A stretch of 12,258 bases of DNA from an uncultured Oscillospiraceae bacterium (GTDB lineage: Bacteria; Bacillota; Clostridia; Oscillospirales; Oscillospiraceae). This document shows, one piece after another, positions 1 through 6,954 of the stretch. Position numbers and translations under genes: made by a program. Every line of letters starts with the position of its first letter. Position 1 is the stretch's first letter. The notes under the pieces are model-generated. The model was not told where the DNA came from and searched no databases. It was given only the letters and a program-made list of their open reading frames with translations. The stretch lies in assembly GCA_934533005.1 (NCBI GenBank), contig CAKTBC010000057.1, positions 1-12,258 of the forward strand, in the 5' to 3' direction.

Positions 1-237
1 GACGGCGCGAGATTTTATGCCGCGCTTCGTCCCGTGAGCCAGATGGTGGATGCCACCGGCGCGGGAGACGCCTTTATGGCCGGACTTTTATATGCCTACC
101 TGCACCGCTTCGCTCCTGAACGGGCGGCACGCTGGGCTCTGGCGGCGGGCATTATCGCTGTCACCAGTGCCGGAACCGTCAGCCCGGGGATGAGCGCGGA
201 GCTCGTCAATAAAATTCTGGAGGAAAATGAATTATGA
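1..237 (+). CDS. PfkB-family carbohydrate kinase, C-terminal fragment (probable pseudouridine kinase)
   Basis: The 5' end lies outside the window; 78 codons are visible from base 1 to the TGA at 235-237. The frame contains DATGAGDAF (bases 49-75), the C-terminal PfkB/ribokinase signature, with the catalytic-base aspartate at 67-69. The helix-rich tail after it (AAGIIAVTSAGTV and so on) is typical of the ribokinase fold. The sequence alone shows only a PfkB sugar or nucleoside kinase. The narrower call of pseudouridine kinase (pseudouridine to pseudouridine 5'-phosphate, cytosolic) rests on the next gene, a pseudouridine-5'-phosphate glycosidase, which this gene overlaps by ATGA. That arrangement implies translational coupling and a shared salvage pathway. 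The GTG at 34 is internal and not a credible start, because the frame is open and conserved-looking upstream of it. The family call is secure; the substrate is inferred from context. Confidence 0.82.
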   Translation, partial: DGARFYAALRPVSQMVDATGAGDAFMAGLLYAYLHRFAPERAARWALAAGIIAVTSAGTVSPGMSAELVNKILEENEL

Positions 238-1166
238 ACAGCTTTGAAAAGTATCTGGACGTTCTGCCCGAAATTCAGCAGGCGCTGAACGAGAATAAGC
301 CCGTCGTCGCGCTGGAAAGCACGATCCTCAGCCACGGTATGCCGTATCCCGAAAATCTGGATTTTGCGCACCGCGTGGAGGAAGTCATCCGCTCGCTCGG
401 CGGCATTCCGGCAACCTGTGCGATCGTTAAGGGACGTCTGAAGGTCGGTCTCGCGGCGGAGGAGCTGGAGATCATGTGCCGAGCCGAGAACATCGGCAAG
501 GTGAGCCGCCGCGACGTGGCGGTGTATGTCGCTCTCGGCCGCACCGGCGCAACGACTGTTGCTTCCACGATGATCATCGCTGCGATGGCCGGTATTCCTG
601 TGTTTGCCACCGGCGGCATCGGCGGTGTGCACCGCGGCGGTCAGGACTCCATGGATATTTCTGCTGACCTGCAGGAGCTTGCGCACACGCCCGTCACTGT
701 CGTTTGCGCCGGCGCGAAGCAGATTCTCGATATCGGCCGCACGCTGGAGTATCTGGAGACGATGGGCGTTCCCGTCATCGGCAACCAGACTGCCGATTTC
801 CCGGCGTTCTTCTGCCGCAAGAGCGGCTTCGGCGTGGACTATGCAGCGCAGAGCGAGGCGGAGATTGCTTCCATCATCCACGCGCAGCGCGGCATCGGCT
901 TCACCGGCGGAATCCTCGTCGGCAATCCGGTTCCGGAAGAGTACGCACTCGACCACGAGTATATGGAGCGCATCATCACCGTGGCGCTGCAGGCCGCGGA
1001 CGAGGCGAATGTCCACGGCAAGAACATTACGCCGTTCCTCCTGGCCAAGGTCAAGGAACTGACCGGCGGTGAGAGCTTTGAAACGAACGTGCAGCTTGCG
1101 CTGAACAATGCCCGCTGCGCTACCCGCATTGCCGTGGCGCTCTGCGAGCTGAAGAAAGCGGAATAA
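234..1166 (+). CDS. psuG: Pseudouridine-5'-phosphate glycosidase PsuG
   Basis: A 310-residue cytosolic enzyme, the usual length for the PsuG/IndA family, which cleaves the C-C glycosidic bond of pseudouridine 5'-phosphate to uracil and ribose 5-phosphate (reversibly). Family landmarks are present in order: VALESTI with Glu28, KVSRRD with Lys89, FATGGIGGVHRGG (residues 124-136), an Asp at 145, and VCAGAKQILDIG with Lys162. Glu28, Lys89, Asp145 and Lys162 fall where the catalytic Glu, Lys, metal-binding Asp and Schiff-base Lys of the E. coli enzyme are known to lie, offset by 3-4 residues. The ATG at 234 overlaps the stop of the upstream kinase (ATGA) and has a GGAGG at 219-223 inside that gene, so the pair is translated as a unit. 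No pseudouridine transporter is visible; it may lie upstream of the window. Confidence 0.95.
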   Translation: MNSFEKYLDVLPEIQQALNENKPVVALESTILSHGMPYPENLDFAHRVEEVIRSLGGIPATCAIVKGRLKVGLAAEELEIMCRAENIGKVSRRDVAVYVALGRTGATTVASTMIIAAMAGIPVFATGGIGGVHRGGQDSMDISADLQELAHTPVTVVCAGAKQILDIGRTLEYLETMGVPVIGNQTADFPAFFCRKSGFGVDYAAQSEAEIASIIHAQRGIGFTGGILVGNPVPEEYALDHEYMERIITVALQAADEANVHGKNITPFLLAKVKELTGGESFETNVQLALNNARCATRIAVALCELKKAE

Positions 1167-1172
1167 AAAATT

Positions 1173-1207
1173 GCCAAAGAACTGCCCCTGCGGCGGTTCT
1201 TTGGCCT
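1173..1207. terminator. Hairpin after psuG, likely intrinsic terminator
   Basis: GCCAAAGAACTGCC (1173-1186) pairs with GGCGGTTCTTTGGC (1192-1205) around a 5-nt loop, giving a 14-bp stem with a single G-T wobble. It starts 7 bases after the psuG stop. The downstream tract on the + strand (CTTAT) is weak, while the A-run before the stem (1164-1170) would read as a U-run on the minus strand. It probably ends psuK-psuG transcription, though inefficient termination into rubrerythrin is possible. Confidence 0.68.
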
Positions 1208-1253
1208 TATCTGGGCATACTACGTAAAATACGCTTTATAAAGGAGCAGAAAA

Positions 1254-1799
1254 ATGTCTGAACAGAACAAGTATTCCGGAACAAAAACCGAGCAGAATCT
1301 CCGCGCCGCATTCTCCGGCGAGTCGGAAGCCCGCAACAAGTATACGTTCTTTGCAAGCAAGGCAAAGAAGGAAGGCTATGAACAGATCGCTGCGCTTTTT
1401 CTGAAAACCGCAGACAACGAAAAGGAGCATGCGAAACTCTGGTTTAAGGAGCTCAACGGCATCGGCGATACGGCGGAAAACCTTCTGAATGCCGCCGAGG
1501 GCGAGAATTACGAGTGGACGGACATGTATGAGGGCTTTGCCAAGACAGCCGAGGAAGAGGGCTTCCACGAGCTTGCGCAGAAGTTCCGCCTTGTCGGCGC
1601 GATCGAAAAGCACCATGAAGAGCGCTACCGCGCGCTGCTGCACAATGTGGAAGCCGCCGAGGTGTTTGCCAAGAGCGAAGTCAAGGTCTGGGAGTGCCGC
1701 AACTGCGGGCATATCGTCGTCGGTACGAGCGCGCCGGAAATCTGCCCGACGTGTGCCCACCCGCAGAGCTATTTTGAAATCCACGCCGAAAACTATTAA
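1254..1799 (+). CDS. rbr: Rubrerythrin (diiron plus rubredoxin-like domain)
   Basis: A 181-residue cytosolic peroxide-scavenging protein of anaerobes that reduces H2O2 to water with electrons passed through its rubredoxin-type iron. Residues 10-140 form the ferritin-like four-helix diiron domain. Its ligand motifs are GESEARNKY (Glu23), ExxH at Glu56/His59, Glu93 plus a Glu in the following AEEEGF helix, and ExxH at Glu118/His121. Residues 143-181 are a compact rubredoxin-like [Fe(SCys)4] domain with CRNC (148, 151) and CPTC (164, 167). The order and length match classical rubrerythrins. AAGGAG at 1241-1246 lies 7 bases before the ATG. A thioredoxin gene follows 26 bases downstream without a terminator, so the two are probably cotranscribed. 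The only promoter-like match upstream is weak (TTGGCC at 1201, TAAAAT at 1225, 18-bp spacer) and overlaps the preceding hairpin. No convincing PerR box was seen. Confidence 0.96.
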   Translation: MSEQNKYSGTKTEQNLRAAFSGESEARNKYTFFASKAKKEGYEQIAALFLKTADNEKEHAKLWFKELNGIGDTAENLLNAAEGENYEWTDMYEGFAKTAEEEGFHELAQKFRLVGAIEKHHEERYRALLHNVEAAEVFAKSEVKVWECRNCGHIVVGTSAPEICPTCAHPQSYFEIHAENY

Positions 1800-1825
1800 A
1801 ATTCCACCGAAAGGAAAAATTTACC

Positions 1826-2134
1826 ATGTCGGAAATCACGATCACAAAATCCAATTTTGAGGAAGAAGTTCTTCATTCCGAAAAGCCTGTCCTTGTGGAC
1901 TTCTGGGCGAGCTGGTGCGGGCCCTGCAAAATGCTCTCTCCGGTGCTGCATGAGTTTGCGGCCGAGCACGACGAACTGAAGGTCGGCAAGGTCAATGTGG
2001 ATGAGGAAATGGATCTCGCCATGTGTTTCGGCGTATCGAGCATCCCAACGCTCATCCTCTTCAAGAACGGCGAAGCCGTTAAAACCTCTGTCGGATTTGT
2101 TCCGAAGGCGCAGCTCGAAAGCTTCGTGCTCTGA
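1826..2134 (+). CDS. trxA: Thioredoxin
   Basis: A 102-residue single-domain thioredoxin of normal length, a cytosolic dithiol-disulfide oxidoreductase. The active site is WCGPC (Cys31, Cys34) in VDFWASWCGPCK, followed by the conserved cis-proline (Pro74 in SSIPTL) and the C-terminal FKNGE turn and FVPK strand. An extra cysteine (Cys67) sits just before FGV, a position where some thioredoxins carry a regulatory or modifiable cysteine; its role here is unknown. AAAGGAAAA at 1809-1817 supplies the ribosome binding site. It is the second gene of the rubrerythrin unit and is followed by two hairpins. No thioredoxin reductase is adjacent. The neighbourhood suggests a role in peroxide defence, possibly as a reductant for thiol peroxidases or directly for the rubrerythrin branch, which is inference. 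Confidence 0.97.
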   Translation: MSEITITKSNFEEEVLHSEKPVLVDFWASWCGPCKMLSPVLHEFAAEHDELKVGKVNVDEEMDLAMCFGVSSIPTLILFKNGEAVKTSVGFVPKAQLESFVL

Positions 2135-2144
2135 GATAGAAAAG

Positions 2145-2169
2145 CTGCCCGCGGTGATGCCGCGGGCAG
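2145..2169 (+). terminator. GC-rich stem-loop after thioredoxin (first of two)
   Basis: CTGCCCGCGG (2145-2154) pairs perfectly with CCGCGGGCAG (2160-2169) around a 5-nt loop. No U-tract follows (GTTAAAC), so alone it is unlikely to terminate. It may protect the transcript 3' end or act as a pause ahead of the true terminator 12 bases on. Confidence 0.55.
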
Positions 2170-2180
2170 GTTAAACAGCC

Positions 2181-2215
2181 ACCCCTCTGTATGCAGCGCA
2201 TACAGAGGGGTTTTG
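2181..2215 (+). terminator. Rho-independent terminator of the rbr-trx unit
   Basis: ACCCCTCTGTATG (2181-2193) pairs with CATACAGAGGGGT (2199-2211), a 13-bp perfect stem with a 5-nt loop, running straight into TTTT (2211-2214). This is a textbook intrinsic terminator placed about 45 bases after the thioredoxin stop. Confidence 0.88.
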
Positions 2216-2273
2216 TATGCGCGAACTTACCACGGGAGATTGGGGAATGATGCAGCTACGTAATGCACACCAA

Positions 2274-2302
2274 TGGATTATTTTGCGCGTATGTGCTATG
2301 AT
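2274..2302 (+). promoter_or_regulatory. Probable extended -10 sigma-A promoter of the ankyrin gene
   Basis: TGCTATGAT (2294-2302) is a TGnTATAAT-type extended -10 element with five of six hexamer matches. The -35 region 17 bases upstream (TGGATT, 2274-2279) is poor, as is usual for extended -10 promoters. Predicted transcription start is near 2309, leaving a leader of about 48 bases to the ATG at 2357. An alternative pair (TTGCGC at 2283, TTTAAA at 2306) is a weaker fit. Confidence 0.5.
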
Positions 2303-2356
2303 TCATTTAAAAATACGAGTAGTCTTGCATAGAAAGCTCCAAAGGAGATGAACGGT

Positions 2357-2872
2357 ATGGATATATATTTTTCCGCTAAAACGCAGACGCTGGCACAGTT
2401 CAAGGAAGTCTATGACAAGCAGCTTTTGAATGCAACACCCAAGAATGGCTCGACCGTCATATTCTGCGCTATGGCGAATCAAACACCCCAAAACAGGTAT
2501 GACATCGTGAAGTTTCTGATCGGCGAAGGAGCGGATTTGAACGGCACAAACAAGGAAAGCGAAACTCTGTTCCACATTCTATTTTCTCGCCCTAAGCACA
2601 TTATGGAGCAGACAGTAGAACTGACGCAGATGCAGATATTAATAGATACCGGTGTAGATATCAATCAGTTAGACTCAAAGAACAGAGTGGCGATTCAGCA
2701 CCTTACCAGCCATCCGAAGTTCACCGACGAGGATTTTGCGCCGCTGTATGATGTCATATTCCAAAAATGCACACTTGAATTGAACACCAAAAACGACTGG
2801 GGCTATACCCTCATCGAGCTTGCGCAGAAACTCCCATACCGTGCGGATTTACTTAGACGAATGACGGAATAA
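2357..2872 (+). CDS. Small divergent ankyrin-repeat protein, function unknown
   Basis: A 171-residue soluble protein without a signal peptide or membrane segment. About four degenerate ankyrin units can be read. They begin near NGSTVIFCAM (residue 30), ETLFHILF (69), RVAIQHL (110) and GYTLIELA (149), with the LLxxGAxxN-type turns LIGEGADLNGTN and LIDTGVDINQLDSKN between them. Such units bind protein partners; nothing shows a catalytic role. I chose the ATG at 2357 because AAAGGAG (2341-2347) sits 9 bases before it, whereas the ATG at 2348 abuts that element. The gene stands alone, with a terminator before it and a palindrome after it. Three sampled 60-base lines give about 46% GC, clearly lower than the flanking genes, and codons such as ATA and AGA are used, which suggests later acquisition. 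Similar short ankyrin proteins occur as immunity factors beside polymorphic toxins, but no toxin is visible here. Confidence 0.8.
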   Translation: MDIYFSAKTQTLAQFKEVYDKQLLNATPKNGSTVIFCAMANQTPQNRYDIVKFLIGEGADLNGTNKESETLFHILFSRPKHIMEQTVELTQMQILIDTGVDINQLDSKNRVAIQHLTSHPKFTDEDFAPLYDVIFQKCTLELNTKNDWGYTLIELAQKLPYRADLLRRMTE

Positions 2873-2877
2873 TCTAC

Positions 2878-2914
2878 ACGCCCTGCAAGATTTTAAAATC
2901 TTGCAGGGCGTTTC
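2878..2914. terminator. Bidirectional terminator, perfect 34-nt palindrome
   Basis: ACGCCCTGCAAGATTTT (2878-2894) is followed directly by its exact reverse complement (2895-2911), so either strand can form a long hairpin with a small TTTAAA-centred loop. It lies between the convergent ankyrin gene (stop at 2872) and the membrane-protein gene (stop at 2927) and ends in TTT on the + strand. It best fits a shared terminator, although the external U-tracts are short on both sides. Confidence 0.75.
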
Positions 2915-2926
2915 TGGCGGTGCCAT

Positions 2927-4816
2927 TCAATTCTTCGAGTGAAGATCGTAGATCGTGATCGCGCCGGAAGTGAACGCAACGGGATAATTTTCCGTCAAAT
3001 AATCCGTGATGACGCCGGAGAGAGCGCGTTCATGGTAGCCGATATACACATAGTCCAGTCCTTCGCTCTCACGATTTGCCTCAAATACCTCTGCATTCGT
3101 GAGCATCTGCTCGGCAAGGTATTGCTTTCCCTGATAATTCAGGCCATGGAAGTAGAGGTACGAGCTGCTGCCGCAGACGATGTTCCGGCCGGTAAGCGTC
3201 GCGACGGTGTTGTCATGATTGTCCCTGGTAAGGAAAAGGGCGTCCGGCTCGGTGTTGTCGATAATATATTCCGCCGCGGCGACTTCATCACGGGAGAACA
3301 ACTCATAGCCGTATTGGGGAATGCCGGAGGCAACTTCGCGCCCAAGCGTGAATACGGCGGCGTTAGAGCTGATAAAGAGCACCGCAGCAAGCATAAGTCC
3401 CTGCGCTGCCGGGTTCCGAAGCCGGGCAAACCAATCGGCCAGCGCATCGGCACATACAAAGCAGCCAAACGCATAGGCGATATACAAGAGCTTATTGTTG
3501 TCGTACTCGTTCGGCTGGAATACAAGCAGCTCGCAGAGAACAAAAATGAACATAGCACCGGAAAAGGCTGCGCGCTGCTCTTTCGTTACGGTGAAGAGAG
3601 CAAACGGCGTCAGGACGAACACGAGTCCGACATTTTTGACCCAGAACCAGAGCCAGGGCTCCTTTCCGTTATTCACCCAGTCGATCACGACGCGGACAAA
3701 GTGCTCATTTCCGCCGACGGAAGGGAATGTCCAGAGAAGGAGCTGCGGCAGTGCCAGCAGCACGGCCGGCAGCCCGAACCGTAGCCAGCCGAAGAACCAT
3801 TCGCGGGAAAAGTGGTCACGAACAGCGGAATACACGAGCCAGCACGCCGCCATAAGGCCGAGAGCAAAATAGGAATGCGTATGCACCATCGGTAGAAGCC
3901 CGCCGAGAACGCCCGCAGGAAGATATAGCCGCTTATCGCCGCGGAAAACAGCCCGGAAGAGCAGATACAAAACGGCGAACAGCGCCGCCCATCCAAAGAG
4001 CGTCGCCCGCTGCGGCAAAAGCATGTCCGCAATGACATTGACCCAGCGCATGCCCTTTTCCGTGAGATTCGTGGGCGTTTTGTAAAACGCGGTAAAGAGG
4101 TCATGCAGAGAATACTCGCCGTTGAGGAAGTAAATCATGCCCAGCCCGCCGTTGAGGAAAAACAGCAGAAAAGCAAGCACCGGCGCATATTTCTTCCGGC
4201 AAAACTCCCGGCTGAGAAACCATACGCCGCAGAATACCTGCGCAAAGGCGAAGAACATCGGGATCATGTACGCCCAGCGAAGCGGCGTTCCAAGCAGATA
4301 GAGACTGGAGGAAACGCTGTCGCAGAGGAACGGATAGCTCACCGGCGTGCCGGGAAGCAGGTTGTACTCCGGCGGGAACGTCTGCTGTTCGGCGATGGAG
4401 GTTATAAAGCTTAAATGCATTGCCATATCGCCGTAGGTGCATTGGCCAGTATAAAGAGCGCCGTTCACGTTTTGCAGCGTATGTGAGCATACGAGATAAA
4501 CAGCAAGCGCCATAAAGGGGATAAGGAGGAAGGGGAGGGGGCAGTCCATCGCGGCGCCCTCCGCGCAGGTAATGGTATTCCCGCGCCGCGCCAGCCAGAG
4601 CGCGTGCAGCGCAACGGCGAAAATTGCTGCTGCGACGTGCGCCGCGATGCCAAAGCCCCAGAGAAACGCAAATGGGATCGGCACCCACATCGACAGGAGC
4701 GTTCCGATCACGCTGCCGAGCCAGAGCCGCACCGCCGTCCTTTTTTCGGGGAATACATAATACGAAATAGCGATCCCTGCGCTTTGCCACAGGAAAAACC
4801 ATAAAATTCCAAGCAT
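2927..4816 (-). CDS. Polytopic membrane protein, putative GT-C-type glycosyltransferase
   Basis: A 629-residue integral membrane protein with roughly a dozen hydrophobic segments spread over residues 1-500 and a soluble C-terminal tail of about 120 residues. After the first few helices, a loop carries YGDMAMH (Asp130, His134), then TFPPE and VSYPF. An acidic residue in such a loop with a later YPF/YPP is typical of GT-C enzymes, which move sugars from polyprenyl-phosphate donors on the outer face of the membrane. Further landmarks are LLPQRATLFGW (267-276) and VHTHSYF (311-317). The tail (AAAEYIIDNTEPDALFL, then TGRNIVCGSSSYL and FHG) resembles large bacterial and archaeal membrane proteins often labelled 6-pyruvoyl-tetrahydropterin-synthase-related; that label has no bearing on function. 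AAAGGA lies about 10 bases before the ATG. It is transcribed divergently from the two GT-C genes at 4948-8712. Catalytic activity and substrate are not established by sequence. Confidence 0.72.
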   Translation of the reverse strand: MLGILWFFLWQSAGIAISYYVFPEKRTAVRLWLGSVIGTLLSMWVPIPFAFLWGFGIAAHVAAAIFAVALHALWLARRGNTITCAEGAAMDCPLPFLLIPFMALAVYLVCSHTLQNVNGALYTGQCTYGDMAMHLSFITSIAEQQTFPPEYNLLPGTPVSYPFLCDSVSSSLYLLGTPLRWAYMIPMFFAFAQVFCGVWFLSREFCRKKYAPVLAFLLFFLNGGLGMIYFLNGEYSLHDLFTAFYKTPTNLTEKGMRWVNVIADMLLPQRATLFGWAALFAVLYLLFRAVFRGDKRLYLPAGVLGGLLPMVHTHSYFALGLMAACWLVYSAVRDHFSREWFFGWLRFGLPAVLLALPQLLLWTFPSVGGNEHFVRVVIDWVNNGKEPWLWFWVKNVGLVFVLTPFALFTVTKEQRAAFSGAMFIFVLCELLVFQPNEYDNNKLLYIAYAFGCFVCADALADWFARLRNPAAQGLMLAAVLFISSNAAVFTLGREVASGIPQYGYELFSRDEVAAAEYIIDNTEPDALFLTRDNHDNTVATLTGRNIVCGSSSYLYFHGLNYQGKQYLAEQMLTNAEVFEANRESEGLDYVYIGYHERALSGVITDYLTENYPVAFTSGAITIYDLHSKN

Positions 4817-4851
4817 GCTGTTGCCATCCTTTTTCTTATGGATATAATTCT

Positions 4852-4879
4852 ATTATACTGAATTGCGACCCGTTTGCAA
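4852..4879 (-). promoter_or_regulatory. Promoter for the 629-residue membrane protein gene
   Basis: Reading the minus strand, TTGCAA (4879-4874) is followed after 16 bases by a consensus TATAAT (4857-4852). The predicted start near 4845 leaves a leader of about 30 bases containing the AAAGGA ribosome binding site. The -35 hexamer is the same six base pairs used by the + strand promoter. Confidence 0.68.
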
Positions 4880-4902
4880 TAGTGAACGCCGTGTGTTAAA
4901 AT
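4874..4902 (+). promoter_or_regulatory. Promoter for the GT-C/PMT operon
   Basis: TTGCAA (4874-4879), a 17-bp spacer, and TAAAAT (4897-4902, five of six matches) preceded by TG one base upstream (TGTTAAAAT), an extended -10. The predicted start is near 4909, giving a 39-base leader with GGGAGG at 4935-4940 before the ATG at 4948. Confidence 0.62.
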
Positions 4903-4947
4903 GCAATCGGGAATATTACCAATTTAGTCCTTTCGGGAGGCTATTTC

Positions 4948-6948
4948 ATGAAACGGCGCAAACCGATATATATTGTTTTTTCTCTGCTGCTGATCTGCGT
5001 GGTGCTGCAAGGCGCCACTTTTGCCGACGGCTCACTTTTATCCAACGCGGACTTCTCCGCACCAGAGGTCCCGGACGGGTGGGACACCGTGGCCTACGAT
5101 GCGGAGCACTCTTCCGTTTTTACGGAGGACGGGACGCTGGTTATCACCTCCGCCGCGGAAAACGACGTGCGCGTATGCCAGATGGTCAAGGTCGAGCCGG
5201 ATACGGTATACCGTCTTTCGGCGGAGATTTCCGCCGAGAGCGTCCACAGCGGGCGCGGTGCTTGTCTTTCCGTCGATAACTACACGCTCGACGGTACCTA
5301 TGCCGTCAGCGCCGGGCGTACCGGCAGCTTTGACTGGACACGCGAAACGCTGATCATCCGCACCGGGTCGAACCAGAGCTACATCAATTTTGCTCTCCGG
5401 CTCGGCTCCTACAGCGAGACGTCTGCCGGCACGGCGCGGTTTCGCGCGGCGGAGCTTGTTCGGACAAACGATCCGGAGGAAATTGCCGCGGCCGTCGCGC
5501 TGGACGAGCCGGTACAGCCCGCCGTGAATACCGCCAGTGAATCCGACGAAGCCCGTACGATCCGGCTCCGGTCGTATCTGCATCTCTTCATCGTCTGCGC
5601 AATCGTTCTCGCGTGTATTCTTCTTTGGGGATTTTACCGGAATCGGGAGACATTTTACTCTCTTTCCGCCGACCGTAAAACGATGAAGCATTGCTTCCTG
5701 CTCCTCGTTTTGACCGGCGTGGCCGTTCGGCTTATCCTATCCCTTCTGTTCGGCGGCCATGATTACGACATGACCTGCTGGCAGGCGTGGGGCCGCGATA
5801 TCGTGCAGAACGGCACGGCGCAGTTTTATACCGCGCCCGGCCACGAATGGTACGACTATCCGCCGGGATACATGCTTGTTCTCGCTCTCGTCACATGGCT
5901 GCTGGATGTATTCCGTATTCCCGCCGGATCAGGCGCGGCGGTGTTTGCCTATATGCTTCCGGCCTATGCTGCCGACGTTGGCATTGCGGTGCTGCTCATG
6001 CGGTTCGCCCGAAAACGTGGCTTTTCGGAAAGTGCGTGTCTGTATATCGGCGCTCTGGCAATTTTTAATCCCGCGGCGGTCATCCTTTCCGGCGCGTGGG
6101 GGCAGATCGATTCCATCCTGACGCTTCTTCTGCTTTTAAGCTTTTCCGAACTGATTGAGGGACGCCGCATCTCTGCCGGGGCGATCTACGGCCTTGCGAT
6201 CATGACAAAGTGGCAGGCGCTCATCTACGGCCCCGTGCTGGCAGCGGAATACCTTCTGTCCATCCGAAAAAGGGAGGACGCTCTGCGCACCGCTGGCGGT
6301 GTTGCCGCAGCGCTTCTCGTGATTTTTGCCGTTTCGCTTCCGTTCCGGGGCAGCCAGGGCTTTTTCTGGGTCGTTGAGCGGTTTCTCAATTCCGCGGGTG
6401 GATATGATTACGCCAGCGTGGAGGCATACAACTTCCTTGCGCTCTGCGGCGGAAACTGGAAATCTGCCGAGCTCGCCCTTATCCCTGGCATAACCTACAA
6501 GGCCTTTGGAACGGCGGCGATCGTGCTTGCCGTTATGATCTCCATCGGGATGCAGATCGTTTCCCGCCGGAGAGAGGGTGGGGAAACGCTTTATGCGCGC
6601 CCGGAGCGGCTGCTGATCCCTGCGGCCTTCTGCATGTTCATGATTTTTACGTTTGGGCACTACATGCATGAGCGGTATGTATTCCCCGTGATGGCGCTAC
6701 TGGTGTTGGCTTACCTTGCAACGCGGGATGGGCGTTTTCTCGTCTCGTCCATGCTTTTGAGCGTTGTCCTTGCCCTCAACGAGACGACGGCGATGTACGT
6801 TGTATCAAATGCCGCTGCCGATGCTGTCCGCGGCTCGCTGCAGCACCAGATCGTGACCGGCGTCTGCGCGCTCTTTGAAGTTTTGACATTTCTCTATACT
6901 GCCTGGGTCTGCCTGGAACACGGTTTCCGGCAGACGGATCGGAGGTGA
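4948..6948 (+). CDS. GT-C glycosyltransferase with N-terminal extracytoplasmic carbohydrate-binding-like domain
   Basis: A 666-residue membrane protein. Residues 1-26 form a signal peptide or signal anchor (MKRRK, hydrophobic core, ATFA). Residues 27 to about 175 (LLSNADFSAPEVPDGW to SAGTARFRAAEL) look like a CBM4/9-type jelly roll facing outwards. A transmembrane segment near 208-230 leads into a GT-C body with its usual marks: HDYDMTCWQAWG (Asp272, Asp274), YDYPPGYM (304-308), WGQID (384-388), a MTKWQA segment, and HYMHERYVFP (573-577) in a late loop. WGQID and MHERY mark the mannosyltransferase-like GT-C families that use polyprenyl-phosphate sugars. GGGAGG at 4935-4940 sets the start. The stop TGA (6946-6948) is embedded in the next gene's Shine-Dalgarno (GGAGGTGA), so the PMT gene is translationally coupled. 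Donor and acceptor are unknown. An O-glycosyl or wall-polymer transferase is likely. Confidence 0.85.
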   Translation: MKRRKPIYIVFSLLLICVVLQGATFADGSLLSNADFSAPEVPDGWDTVAYDAEHSSVFTEDGTLVITSAAENDVRVCQMVKVEPDTVYRLSAEISAESVHSGRGACLSVDNYTLDGTYAVSAGRTGSFDWTRETLIIRTGSNQSYINFALRLGSYSETSAGTARFRAAELVRTNDPEEIAAAVALDEPVQPAVNTASESDEARTIRLRSYLHLFIVCAIVLACILLWGFYRNRETFYSLSADRKTMKHCFLLLVLTGVAVRLILSLLFGGHDYDMTCWQAWGRDIVQNGTAQFYTAPGHEWYDYPPGYMLVLALVTWLLDVFRIPAGSGAAVFAYMLPAYAADVGIAVLLMRFARKRGFSESACLYIGALAIFNPAAVILSGAWGQIDSILTLLLLLSFSELIEGRRISAGAIYGLAIMTKWQALIYGPVLAAEYLLSIRKREDALRTAGGVAAALLVIFAVSLPFRGSQGFFWVVERFLNSAGGYDYASVEAYNFLALCGGNWKSAELALIPGITYKAFGTAAIVLAVMISIGMQIVSRRREGGETLYARPERLLIPAAFCMFMIFTFGHYMHERYVFPVMALLVLAYLATRDGRFLVSSMLLSVVLALNETTAMYVVSNAAADAVRGSLQHQIVTGVCALFEVLTFLYTAWVCLEHGFRQTDRR

Positions 6949-6954
6949 CATATC

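Noticed and set aside
96..1016. A 306-codon minus-strand open frame opposite psuG
   Set aside because: Shadow frame: the + strand gene has complete catalytic motifs, and the minus product has none.
1207..1253. PerR or other peroxide-responsive operator before rubrerythrin
   Set aside because: The stretch contains AT-rich runs and a TACGTA palindrome but nothing close to the TTATAAT-N-ATTATAA consensus.
2939..3784. A 281-codon + strand frame opposite the 629-residue membrane protein
   Set aside because: Low-quality basic composition without motifs. The minus-strand frame has membrane helices, promoter and ribosome binding site.
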